Source: a virus. From it: a stretch of DNA of 64,000 nucleotides. A model generated the notes under the pieces. That model worked only from the letters and a program-made list of their open reading frames with translations. It had not been told where the DNA came from and searched no databases. Of the stretch, positions 7,117 to 14,033 are shown piece by piece. Every line of letters starts with the position of its first letter. Position 1 is the first letter of the stretch. The stretch spans positions 1-64,000 of IMG/VR virus record IMGVR_UViG_3300032334_002236, one strand, 5' to 3'. Made by a program: the position numbers and the translations under genes.

Positions 7117-7674
7117 ATGACAAAAACCATAAATGAGTCCATGAGAGGGCTGGGAAACAAGATTATCAAACCCTTTCAACCTGTCGTATACAAGTATACC
7201 AGCACTAAAGAATACATCGACGCATTTCCCTGTGCCTATCGTCAGTGGAGAGCAGACAGCCATTGTAATACCATACACGGTTATTCATTCAGCATGAAGT
7301 TCTATTTCGGCACCAACGATCTAGATGTTCGTAACTGGGCAGCAGACTACGGTGGATTAAAAGAACTCAAGAAGATCCTGGAAGAACAGTTTGATCACAC
7401 ACTGCTTGTAGCTGAAGATGATCCAGAGCTAGCAACATTCAAACTGCTACAGGAAAAACACATGGCCAAGCTGACTATCCTGCCCAAGCTGGGCTGTGAA
7501 TCACTGGCAGACATGTTGTACAAATACATCAACACAGTGTACATTCCAGACATGTGGGGACCAGGTGAAGCAGAACGCTTGTGGTGCTATCGTGTGGAAG
7601 TTCGTGAGACGCAGGCTAACATGGCGTTCCGTGAAGGACATCGTGAATGGAACGAAAATCTGGAGGATATGTAA
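7117..7674 (+). CDS. queD: QueD-like 6-carboxy-5,6,7,8-tetrahydropterin synthase
   Basis: This 185-aa T-fold protein would convert dihydroneopterin triphosphate (from FolE) to 6-carboxytetrahydropterin. Visible QueD features are the catalytic Cys motif CNTIHGYSF (C50, H54), the QFDHTLL motif (D93-H94) and GCESLADMLYKYI, where QueD has PTxEN. Oddities: the first zinc His, expected in FxxAHR, is Tyr here (FPCAYRQW, Y41), and the third zinc His (HGH) is also Tyr (HGY, Y56). Only one of the three usual zinc ligands is plainly conserved. It may use other ligands or be a diverged paralogue. The C-terminus is extended and charged. queE follows with no gap. Confidence 0.8.
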   Translation: MTKTINESMRGLGNKIIKPFQPVVYKYTSTKEYIDAFPCAYRQWRADSHCNTIHGYSFSMKFYFGTNDLDVRNWAADYGGLKELKKILEEQFDHTLLVAEDDPELATFKLLQEKHMAKLTILPKLGCESLADMLYKYINTVYIPDMWGPGEAERLWCYRVEVRETQANMAFREGHREWNENLEDM

Positions 7675-8517
7675 GTGTTCGGAAAAAATGAAATCGTAGG
7701 ACAGAAATACTTCAACGATGCTGCTGAAGATCAGCTATTCGTCACTAGCATCTTCTATACACTACAGGGCGAAGGTCCTTATCGTGGTGAACCTGCTGTA
7801 TTCCTCAGACTAGCCAAATGCAATCTGGCTTGCAGTTTCTGTGACACCTACTTCGACGGTGGTGATTGGCTTACGTTCGATGATGTGTATGATCGCATCA
7901 TGGCGGCTGCTGTCAAATACTTTGGTGGCGAGGTACCTGGATGGTTCGACCAAAAGGTGGGATTAGTAATCACAGGTGGTGAACCCATGCTGCAAAAGAA
8001 TCTGGGTGTATTCTTGGAAAAAGTCAAGAACCTGTTTGCCTGGACACAGATTGAAAGCAATGGCACCGTATGGCAGGATATTCCAGCAGAGACTACACTG
8101 GTATGCAGTCCCAAGTGTTCAGAGAAGAACGGGCAACCTGTTAAGTATCTGAAGCCCAATAAAGATGTGATGGATCGTGCAGATTGTCTCAAGTTTGTCA
8201 TGAACGCTGACACTGACAGTCCTTACAGTGAAATCCCAGATTGGGCACATGAGTATGCGGCTGCTGGCAAGAAAGTGTTTATCAGTCCCATGAACATCTA
8301 TAACCACGAGCCACAGAAGAGCAAGCAGATGCGTAGTACCAAGAACGATATCACTATGGAAGAACGCAGTGCAGTTGATGAGGTCATCAGCTTCTGGGAA
8401 GAAGGGTTGTTGAACATGCCCGAGAACCAGAAGAACCACGAGTATGCTGCCCAGTATTGTGCTCGTAACGGATTTGTACTCAACTTGCAGATCCACTTGT
8501 ATGCGAGCCTTGCATGA
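7675..8517 (+). CDS. queE: 7-carboxy-7-deazaguanine synthase (radical SAM)
   Basis: This 280-aa protein uses a GTG start directly after the queD stop, with GGAGG upstream (inside queD). The radical-SAM cluster motif is CNLACSFC (C49, C53, C56; CX3CX2C), preceded by FYTLQGEGPYRG, the typical QueE entry segment. ITGGEP (99-104) is the SAM-binding GGE motif, and IESNGT follows. QueE rearranges 6-carboxytetrahydropterin into CDG using SAM and Mg2+. With FolE and QueD the route from GTP to CDG is complete in this window. The length is somewhat above the usual bacterial 220-250 aa because of an insert around residues 165-235. Confidence 0.93.
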   Translation: MFGKNEIVGQKYFNDAAEDQLFVTSIFYTLQGEGPYRGEPAVFLRLAKCNLACSFCDTYFDGGDWLTFDDVYDRIMAAAVKYFGGEVPGWFDQKVGLVITGGEPMLQKNLGVFLEKVKNLFAWTQIESNGTVWQDIPAETTLVCSPKCSEKNGQPVKYLKPNKDVMDRADCLKFVMNADTDSPYSEIPDWAHEYAAAGKKVFISPMNIYNHEPQKSKQMRSTKNDITMEERSAVDEVISFWEEGLLNMPENQKNHEYAAQYCARNGFVLNLQIHLYASLA

Positions 8518-8741
8518 TCGATGATGACTATGACATCGAAATAACCGTGGAAGAAGCGGAATTCCTGACCCTGAGGTATCTGTATCAACAGAAGCTTCAG
8601 GGCAGGGATGCCATTCCTCGAGCAGAAGTCATGGAATATCTGGGCGTGAAATATGACCAAGAAGATGAAGAAAACATGCTAAAGATCAATGACGACGGCA
8701 TTATCCAATTGAAATCATTGGAAAGGCGTTATCTTAATTAG
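8514..8741 (+). CDS. Acidic 75-aa protein of unknown function
   Basis: The gene overlaps the queE stop by 4 nt (ATGA), so it is co-translated with queE. The protein is acidic and predicted largely helical (ITVEEAEFLTLRYLYQQKL, then PRAEVMEYLGVKYD), with the feel of a small winged-helix or helical adaptor. There is no clear DNA-binding signature. It ends the queD-queE unit; a new promoter starts 4 nt later. Confidence 0.7.
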   Translation: MIDDDYDIEITVEEAEFLTLRYLYQQKLQGRDAIPRAEVMEYLGVKYDQEDEENMLKINDDGIIQLKSLERRYLN

Positions 8742-8744
8742 CTG

Positions 8745-8772
8745 TTGACAAAAGCGATAAATATCGTATACT
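8745..8772 (+). promoter_or_regulatory. Sigma70-like promoter overlapping a late-type GATAAATA element
   Basis: TTGACA (8745-8750), 16-nt spacer and TATACT (8767-8772) form a near-consensus promoter. The spacer contains GATAAATA (8756-8763), the element found before the structural genes. An AGGAGG Shine-Dalgarno sequence and ATG 8798 follow. Confidence 0.75.
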
Positions 8773-8797
8773 GATAATAGGCCAGGAGGGTCATGTC

Positions 8798-9142
8798 ATG
8801 CGTAAACTAGCAGTAGCAATAGCAATCGTCGGGGTTCTAGCATCCAGCACAGTACCAGCTGATGCACAACAACACAATCGCCATCACGGTGGCGGCGGTC
8901 ATCATCATCGCGGTGGTGGCAGTGGATGGGTTGCTCCTGTATTGGGAGGCATGCTGCTAGGCGGAGCAATATATGGTTTATCCCAACAACCCACATATGC
9001 TGCACCTGGGGTATACATAAACCCACAGTTTCGTGAACCCCGCCCTCAATACCGCAGAGAGTGCCAATATGTGCCATCATACGATGTATATGGCAATTAT
9101 TATGGCGAGCGCCTGGAATGCTTCAACGTACCCAACTACTGA
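8798..9142 (+). CDS. Secreted His/Gly-rich small protein
   Basis: This 114-aa protein begins with a clear Sec signal peptide: MRK, a hydrophobic core LAVAIAIVGVLA, and a cleavage site near ADA-QQ at residue 23. The mature part opens with a His/Gly cluster (HHGGGGHHHRGGG) that could bind metal. A short hydrophobic Gly-rich segment (VLGGMLLGGAIYGL) resembles a glycine zipper, and the tail is Tyr/Arg-rich with two Cys. It is probably exported to the periplasm or outer surface of the infected cell. The strong AGGAGG ribosome-binding site and double promoter suggest good expression. I do not recognise a family; it resembles small bacterial periplasmic proteins and may come from a host. Confidence 0.75.
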   Translation: MRKLAVAIAIVGVLASSTVPADAQQHNRHHGGGGHHHRGGGSGWVAPVLGGMLLGGAIYGLSQQPTYAAPGVYINPQFREPRPQYRRECQYVPSYDVYGNYYGERLECFNVPNY

Positions 9143-9149
9143 GGATCAA

Positions 9150-9572
9150 ATGAGTTTTTTCGATCGATTATTTGGCAGCAGGAAGGAACTAAAGATTCCT
9201 GAACAGCCCATGTTTACTTCAACCACGGTTACTGAAACTAAGATCTCTAAACCTCGTAAACCCAGGGCCAAGAAACCCCAGCCTGAACCAGTGGTGGAAA
9301 AACCTGTCCAGCCTGAGGTCAAAGTGATCAAGATGGATTTCGATCCTACTGATCCCAGGCAGGGTAGCATGGAATTGGAATGGAATGACCAATTCATACA
9401 ATTATTGCGCCAACATGGCTATACTGGTGACAGCGAAGAAGCTTTGATAGATGCCTGGTTGAATGACATCTGTCGCAACATCATAGGACAACCTGCTGTG
9501 GGCACTGTGCCAGAATACAGCAGATTCGTTCGTCGCCAGGACCTGGGTGACGGTAAAACAGAAGTAAGTTGA
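9150..9572 (+). CDS. Conserved phage protein of unknown function with Pro/Lys linker
   Basis: This 140-aa protein starts at ATG 9150, with a GAGGA ribosome-binding site right after the previous stop. The N-terminus MSFFDRLFGSRKEL is followed by a disordered Pro/Lys-rich linker (about residues 30-63). A compact C-terminal domain follows (DPTDPRQGSMELEWNDQF, then LLRQHGYTG and ALIDAWLNDICRNI). A domain of this type recurs in T4-like phages from memory, with no known function. The promoter for the next gene begins inside its last codons. Confidence 0.75.
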   Translation: MSFFDRLFGSRKELKIPEQPMFTSTTVTETKISKPRKPRAKKPQPEPVVEKPVQPEVKVIKMDFDPTDPRQGSMELEWNDQFIQLLRQHGYTGDSEEALIDAWLNDICRNIIGQPAVGTVPEYSRFVRRQDLGDGKTEVS

Positions 9573-9596
9573 CATCTTTCCTGAAAGTGTTATAAT
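9569..9596 (+). promoter_or_regulatory. Sigma70-like promoter for the FEN-type nuclease gene
   Basis: TTGACA (9569-9574), 16-nt spacer and a perfect TATAAT (9591-9596). The expected transcription start, about 7 nt downstream, coincides with ATG 9603, so the mRNA would be leaderless. Confidence 0.75.
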
Positions 9597-9602
9597 CATA
9601 TC

Positions 9603-10625
9603 ATGAAATATCTTCTGGTTGACACAGCTAATCTTTTCAGTCGTGCGCGGCACAGTACCCCCCGTGGTGCTGATACCTGGAGCAAACTAGGCCTGGCCTT
9701 GCACATCACTTTCAACGGTATCCTTAAAGCTGACAGGTTGCACAAGCCTGATCATGTGATCTTCTGTCTGGAAGCTCGCAGTTGGCGCAAGGATCATACT
9801 GGCTCATATAAAGCCAATCGCAAAGTAACTCGCGATAAGATGAATACCAAGGAGGCTGAAGAAGATGCAGAGTTTTGGGCTTGCTTTGATGATCTCAGTA
9901 AGTGGCTTAATGAGCGTACCAACGCTACTGTCATTCGTGTGGAACGAGCTGAAGCAGACGATCTTATTGCCCGATGGATTGCACTACATCCAGAAGATCA
10001 GCACACAATCCTTAGCAATGACAGTGACTTCATGCAGCTATTGGCACCAAATGTGGACATCTATAATGGTCTGACCAATCAGCTGATTAACCTCAACGGC
10101 TACTTTGACGATTGGGGCAAGCCTGTAAAGGATAAGAAGACCAAAGAAGTCAAGACAGTACCTGATCCTGAATGGTTGCTGTTTGAGAAGTGCATGCGTG
10201 GTGACACCAGCGACAATGTGTTTAGTGCTTATCCAGGTGTACGTACCAAAGGCACAGCCAAGAAGGTTGGTCTGTTGGAGGCCTTTGCTGACCGTGATAG
10301 CAAAGGTTGGAATTGGAATAACATGATGTTGCAAAAATGGATTGACCATAATGGAGTGGAACATCGTGTGCTAGATCGCTACATGGCTAATCGTGAACTT
10401 ATTGATCTGACTGCCCATCCTGCAGAAATACGTGAGCATATCGATGCACACCTGATGCAGGTTACTAGTAAAGATCATTCCCAGATTGGCACCCAACTGA
10501 TCAAGTTCTGCAGCAAATATGAGCTGGTCAAATTGAGCGAAAACGTGAAACCTCTTGCAGAGATACTCAGCAAGAGTTTGCCTGATTTGCACAAGCACCA
10601 AGAAAAGGATGTGAACAACACATGA
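9603..10625 (+). CDS. 5'-3' exonuclease / flap endonuclease (T4 RNase H-like)
   Basis: This 340-aa protein has FEN/PIN-superfamily acidic residues: D7 in LLVDTANLF, the ERAEADDLIARW motif (E117, D119, D120), LSNDSDF (D140, D142) and RGDTSDNV (D201, D204). The order and length fit T4 RNase H, which removes RNA primers and flaps during lagging-strand synthesis. After GDTSDN the helix-hairpin-helix region is expected; PGVRTKGTAKK fits. The gene lacks a visible Shine-Dalgarno sequence and may be translated from a leaderless transcript. The next gene overlaps the stop by 4 nt. Confidence 0.88.
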   Translation: MKYLLVDTANLFSRARHSTPRGADTWSKLGLALHITFNGILKADRLHKPDHVIFCLEARSWRKDHTGSYKANRKVTRDKMNTKEAEEDAEFWACFDDLSKWLNERTNATVIRVERAEADDLIARWIALHPEDQHTILSNDSDFMQLLAPNVDIYNGLTNQLINLNGYFDDWGKPVKDKKTKEVKTVPDPEWLLFEKCMRGDTSDNVFSAYPGVRTKGTAKKVGLLEAFADRDSKGWNWNNMMLQKWIDHNGVEHRVLDRYMANRELIDLTAHPAEIREHIDAHLMQVTSKDHSQIGTQLIKFCSKYELVKLSENVKPLAEILSKSLPDLHKHQEKDVNNT

Positions 10626-11104
10626 CTATCAAGATCAAACCCATCGTGGAGAATAAATTCTGGATCATCGAGAATGCCCACGGTGAACGCATAGGTACCT
10701 GTGCAGCTAACAAGGATAAGATCAGTTATCGTGTGGGTAACACCAGCGAGGATTTTCCCAGTTTCAGTGACATGGTCAAGGAAAAAAAGGTGGAAGTCAG
10801 TCGCAGATATACCACTCCTAAAACTGCTGATGTATCGCTAGATAAGACTGTTTATGGTTATCCCACCAATCACATACCACATAACCAGATCTGGAATGTA
10901 CAGATGCGGTTGCCCTTGTATACCAAGACAGCCAAGAGCAGCAGCTACCATTGTGCTGGTTATTACATCATCAAGTTCGATCGTACCTGGTGCAAGAGTT
11001 ATACACCCAAACTGATAACCCTACAGCGTTACCCATACCAGGGTCCGTTTGCAGATAAGACAGGACAAACCACAGCATTGAGGACAGCACTTGAGACAAC
11101 CTAG
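10622..11104 (+). CDS. Conserved phage protein of unknown function
   Basis: This 160-aa protein overlaps the nuclease stop by 4 nt (ATGA). It has a distinctive central block, YGYPTNHIPHNQIWNVQM, then LPLYTKTAKSSSYHCAGYY and PKLITLQRYPYQGPF. From memory this block is strongly conserved in T4-like phages, where the gene is unassigned. The basic, aromatic beta-rich pattern would suit nucleic-acid binding, but that is a guess. It probably acts with the nuclease, given translational coupling. Confidence 0.75.
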   Translation: MTIKIKPIVENKFWIIENAHGERIGTCAANKDKISYRVGNTSEDFPSFSDMVKEKKVEVSRRYTTPKTADVSLDKTVYGYPTNHIPHNQIWNVQMRLPLYTKTAKSSSYHCAGYYIIKFDRTWCKSYTPKLITLQRYPYQGPFADKTGQTTALRTALETT

Positions 11105-11312
11105 CACACATCATCTGAGGAAATTCATCGATCTGGCTCGCACTGCCACTGGGCCAGGAAATCGCAACGTGGATAATGAATTGATCCGCGGTGTCCGTGA
11201 TGAACTGATGGAACATATGCTATACAGCACAGAATTGCAAAGGCTGCTGGATAGTTGCAAACAGGACCAGGCATCAGCTGTGACGGTGCAGATCCAAGCT
11301 GAAGATTTCTAA
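11091..11312 (+). CDS. Small helical protein of unknown function (TTG start)
   Basis: This 73-aa protein overlaps the previous gene by 14 nt, starting at TTG 11091. No better start codon with a ribosome-binding site lies nearby, so the exact start is uncertain. The sequence is helical (HHLRKFIDLARTA, ELIRGVRDELMEHML, ELQRLLDSCKQ). No known motif. Confidence 0.55.
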   Translation: MRQPSTHHLRKFIDLARTATGPGNRNVDNELIRGVRDELMEHMLYSTELQRLLDSCKQDQASAVTVQIQAEDF

Positions 11313-11329
11313 TATGTACATATTAACTA

Positions 11330-11337
11330 TATAAATA
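11330..11337 (+). promoter_or_regulatory. T4-type late promoter TATAAATA
   Basis: An exact TATAAATA lies 20 nt before ATG 11358, the same geometry as the GATAAATA elements before minus-strand structural genes. The local 11313-11357 gap is AT-rich and otherwise empty. Confidence 0.6.
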
Positions 11338-11357
11338 ACTAGTCAACGAAACAGATC

Positions 11358-11660
11358 ATGAGCAGGCCCAAACCACAAGTACTCTTAGAAGTACCTAACC
11401 GAATTACTTATAAAGTAGAACAAGTCTTAGCTAGCGATGGCATATGGGCAGTGTACTACGACAGTAAGCCTATTAATCTTAAAACCAGCAGTTTACTGGC
11501 ACAATACCCTGGTCCCAAATATCGCAAGACCAGTTTTTCCAATCCTGGCCATGCTATCAATCTCTGCAAGAAACTCAACAATCAGTTCAAGACGAACAAA
11601 TTTAGTGTGGTATTGTTGAATGCAGGAAACAACGTATTTCCCGTTAAAACCCAGATCTAA
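11358..11660 (+). CDS. Small conserved-type phage protein of unknown function
   Basis: This 100-aa basic protein has a beta-rich N-terminal half (VEQVLASDGIWAVYYDSKPINL) and a conserved-looking middle (GPKYRKTSFSNPGHAINLCKKL). It is preceded by an exact late promoter and may be a late protein, although it sits among early-type genes. Function unknown. Confidence 0.7.
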   Translation: MSRPKPQVLLEVPNRITYKVEQVLASDGIWAVYYDSKPINLKTSSLLAQYPGPKYRKTSFSNPGHAINLCKKLNNQFKTNKFSVVLLNAGNNVFPVKTQI

Positions 11661-12003
11661 ATTGGAATGGACCAGGGAAATATTGTTCCATTATGGCAAT
11701 AACCCCCACATGAACATCACCCGCGACAGCCTATTGATGTTCTGGTACAGTCCTGATCCAGAATCAGGAATGAGATTGACCAGCCTGGGATTGCAGGTAT
11801 TACAGAATACTGAATATAACATATACCATCATGCCCTGGATGCTGATAAGATGAGCAATAAGATACTAGTATTGATGGATCGCAAACACAAATGGCCCTG
11901 GTTTTGGCACAGGAACCAGCTGAAATTAACAGACCAACACCTGAGCGTGTTATTGGAACTCAGCGGTGGTGATCTGGATCATGCCATGAATTCCAGCACT
12001 TGA
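11620..12003 (+). CDS. Unknown phage protein overlapping the previous gene
   Basis: This 127-aa protein begins at ATG 11620, which overlaps the upstream gene by 41 nt. A TTG at 11662, just after the upstream stop, is an alternative start that would remove the overlap and 14 residues; neither has a strong ribosome-binding site. The C-terminal body contains NPHMNITRDSLLMFWYSPD, RLTSLGLQVL and KWPWFWHRNQLKL, a pattern I associate with small conserved T4-like phage proteins of unknown role. The next promoter overlaps its stop codon. Confidence 0.65.
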   Translation: MQETTYFPLKPRSKLEWTREILFHYGNNPHMNITRDSLLMFWYSPDPESGMRLTSLGLQVLQNTEYNIYHHALDADKMSNKILVLMDRKHKWPWFWHRNQLKLTDQHLSVLLELSGGDLDHAMNSST

Positions 12004-12027
12004 CATATTTTAGATCTGTAGTATATT
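12000..12027 (+). promoter_or_regulatory. Sigma70-like promoter
   Basis: TTGACA (12000-12005), 16-nt spacer and TATATT (12022-12027), then AGGGAGA and ATG 12051. The -35 box overlaps the stop of the upstream gene. Confidence 0.7.
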
Positions 12028-12050
12028 GGTCAGGTATCAGGGAGAAAGAT

Positions 12051-12692
12051 ATGGAACATGATCTGAAGATGGTGTTGACTGCTGCTGTAGCAGCACAACG
12101 AATCAATGGCACTTATATACGTCGTGACCAAGGCACAGCAAAATCGCCAGCAAATAGCAACCTGATGTTCCAATTATTGGCACCAGACTCTGAAGAGACT
12201 TACAAGATCTTGCCAGAGGACATCCAGCAGAGCCAGCTGATCATGGAATATCTCAGCCATAAACTCATGGATCTGGTAGCTGGTGATCTGGAAGATTACT
12301 GGAAGAATGCCGTGATGTTGCTGGGACTGGAAAACATCAAGACCACGGATTTCAAAAAATTAGGATTGATAGCTAGCATCCCCACCAGTTATAACAATGC
12401 AGTGGCACGTGACAGCCTGCAAGACCATATGCGCCAATTAGCTGAGACCAGCCGCCATTTTGGTACCGTAGGTGATGCATTTGGTCGCCAGAATGTGGCT
12501 ATCCTGGGTAGTGTATACAGCCGCACCTACAACAAACATTATCATACTGCCATCACCCAGGAAAATAACATGATCCGGTTCCCTGCTAGCGAGAAGCAAG
12601 AAAATGATAGTATAGTGACCATCAGCGGCAAGATCCACAAGCATGGTGACAATAACACTACTGTGCTTCATTACGTGAAAATGCACAAATAA
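12051..12692 (+). CDS. 213-aa phage protein of unknown function
   Basis: I placed the start at ATG 12051 because it follows a promoter and a GGGAGA ribosome-binding site; the longer in-frame TTG at 12000 is the -35 box itself. The N-terminal part is helical (LKMVLTAAVAAQRI). The middle includes ILPEDIQQSQLIMEYLSHKL. The C-terminal part is beta-rich (NVAILGSVYSRTYN, DSIVTISGKIHKHG, TTVLHYVKMHK), possibly an OB-like or other small barrel. It is not recognised by name. It sits between DNA-metabolism genes and moxR. Confidence 0.75.
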   Translation: MEHDLKMVLTAAVAAQRINGTYIRRDQGTAKSPANSNLMFQLLAPDSEETYKILPEDIQQSQLIMEYLSHKLMDLVAGDLEDYWKNAVMLLGLENIKTTDFKKLGLIASIPTSYNNAVARDSLQDHMRQLAETSRHFGTVGDAFGRQNVAILGSVYSRTYNKHYHTAITQENNMIRFPASEKQENDSIVTISGKIHKHGDNNTTVLHYVKMHK

Positions 12693-12695
12693 GTG

Positions 12696-12723
12696 TTGAC
12701 AAAAATCTGATACAGTCTATACT
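12696..12723 (+). promoter_or_regulatory. Sigma70-like promoter for the MoxR ATPase
   Basis: TTGACA (12696-12701), 16-nt spacer and TATACT (12718-12723), identical in both boxes and spacing to the promoter at 8745. ATG 12758 follows after a GGAGAG ribosome-binding site. Confidence 0.75.
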
Positions 12724-12757
12724 GAACATATAGCTAATTTGATGATGGAGAGAAAAA

Positions 12758-13915
12758 ATGGCTAAGAATACAGATTCTGCTTTAACCGAATCCCGCACAG
12801 TAACTATCGAAGCCGCACGTCGCGAAATCGAGATCTGTGCTCGTCTCAAACGCCCTGTGTTTTTGTGGGGACCCCCAGGTATCGGCAAGAGCGAACTCAT
12901 TGCCCAGATCACAGAATCCCTGGGTGGCAAGATGTATGACTTGCGACTGGCTCTCATGGATCCTTCAGATCTCAAGGGTGTGCTTTTCTACAACCCAGCA
13001 GTGGGCAATGCCATGTGGAATGCTCCACCTGATCTGCCTAGCAAAGCTGAAGCTGCTGAATATCCAATGACAGTGTTGTTTTTGGATGAAATGAATTCAG
13101 CTGCTCCTGCTACACAAGCTGCTGCATATCAGCTGGTGCTTAACCGTAAGATCGGCACATATGAGCTGCCAGATAACTGCGTGATCGTTGCCGCAGGTAA
13201 CCGCGACACCGACCGCGGCGTCACATACCGCATGCCCAAGCCGCTGGCCAACCGTTTTGTCCATTTGCAGTTGCGTGTGGATTTCGAGAGCTGGCAAAAC
13301 TGGGCTATCGATAATCATATCCACCCTGATGTGTTAGCTTACATCACCTGCAACAAAGGCGATCTGTTCCAGTTCGATCCTGCTAGCCACAGCGTCAGTT
13401 TTGCTACCCCACGTAGCTGGGTTTTTGTCAGCCAGTTGTTGAGCGAAAATCCCAACGAGACTGAACTCAACGATCTGGTTGCAGGCACAGTGGGCGAAGG
13501 CATCGGTCTCAAATTCGGCGCCCATCGTCGTGTTGCTGCTCAGATGCCCAACCCCAGCCATATCTTGCAGGGTAAGATCAATGAACTCAAGAACAAAGAT
13601 CTGGGTGCCAAATACTCTCTTACTATCAGCCTGTGCTATGAACTTAAAGCCAGCTACGATAACCGTGGTGGCGGCAAGGACAAGAACGGCAACGAGCGTA
13701 TGAAAGAATCAGAAATGAATCTGTGGCACAAAGAAATCGATAATGTGTTGCGCTTCATCTTGGATCACATGGATACCGAATTGCAGGTCATGTTTGTCAG
13801 CATGATCATGAAAAATTACCAACTGCCAATGCGGACCAGCAAGCTGAGCAACTACAGCGAGTTCCACAATAGGAATGGTAACTATATCATCGAAGCTCTT
13901 CGTCCATCTAGCTGA
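12758..13915 (+). CDS. MoxR-family AAA+ ATPase
   Basis: This 385-aa protein carries Walker A GPPGIGKS (38-45), Walker B VLFLDEMN (106-113), sensor-1 region VIVAAGNRD, and an Arg-containing segment PLANRFVHLQL typical of MoxR ATPases. These ATPases act as chaperones together with VWA-domain proteins, inserting metals or remodelling complexes. The expected VWA partner is encoded at 17774-19027 under a similar promoter, but a minus-strand block lies between them. The C-terminal lid region (after about residue 200) includes a Gly/Lys loop (YDNRGGGKDKNGNE). T4-like phages from aquatic sources often carry such a pair, from memory, with unknown role. Confidence 0.88.
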   Translation: MAKNTDSALTESRTVTIEAARREIEICARLKRPVFLWGPPGIGKSELIAQITESLGGKMYDLRLALMDPSDLKGVLFYNPAVGNAMWNAPPDLPSKAEAAEYPMTVLFLDEMNSAAPATQAAAYQLVLNRKIGTYELPDNCVIVAAGNRDTDRGVTYRMPKPLANRFVHLQLRVDFESWQNWAIDNHIHPDVLAYITCNKGDLFQFDPASHSVSFATPRSWVFVSQLLSENPNETELNDLVAGTVGEGIGLKFGAHRRVAAQMPNPSHILQGKINELKNKDLGAKYSLTISLCYELKASYDNRGGGKDKNGNERMKESEMNLWHKEIDNVLRFILDHMDTELQVMFVSMIMKNYQLPMRTSKLSNYSEFHNRNGNYIIEALRPSS

Positions 13916-13919
13916 TAAC

Positions 13920-14033
13920 TGATAGGGCCCATGCTCCATCATCATAGATGGGCCCTATCACTAGCGGAAAGATCTCAGTGCGGGTGAGATCATACAGATG
14001 AGCGGGCTAGGGGGCTGCATCTGTACATTTTTT
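13920..14033 (+). terminator. Three stacked hairpins between convergent genes, ending in an intrinsic terminator
   Basis: Hairpin 1: 13-bp stem 13920-13932 with 13948-13960 (GATAGGGCCCAT and its complement), loop of 15 nt. Hairpin 2: GATCTCA (13971-13977) with TGAGATC (13985-13991). Hairpin 3: TACAGATG (13993-14000) with CATCTGTA (14018-14025), followed by a T-run at 14028-14033, a plus-strand intrinsic terminator. Together they separate moxR from the convergent glycosyltransferase gene. Confidence 0.8.

Noticed and set aside
9033-9149. Longer start for the 140-aa Pro/Lys-linker protein
   Set aside because: The extension overlaps the secreted His-rich gene in another frame; ATG 9150 has GAGGA just upstream.
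12000-12050. Extended TTG start for the 213-aa protein
   Set aside because: The TTG is part of a TTGACA -35 box; ATG 12051 follows the -10 box and a GGGAGA site.
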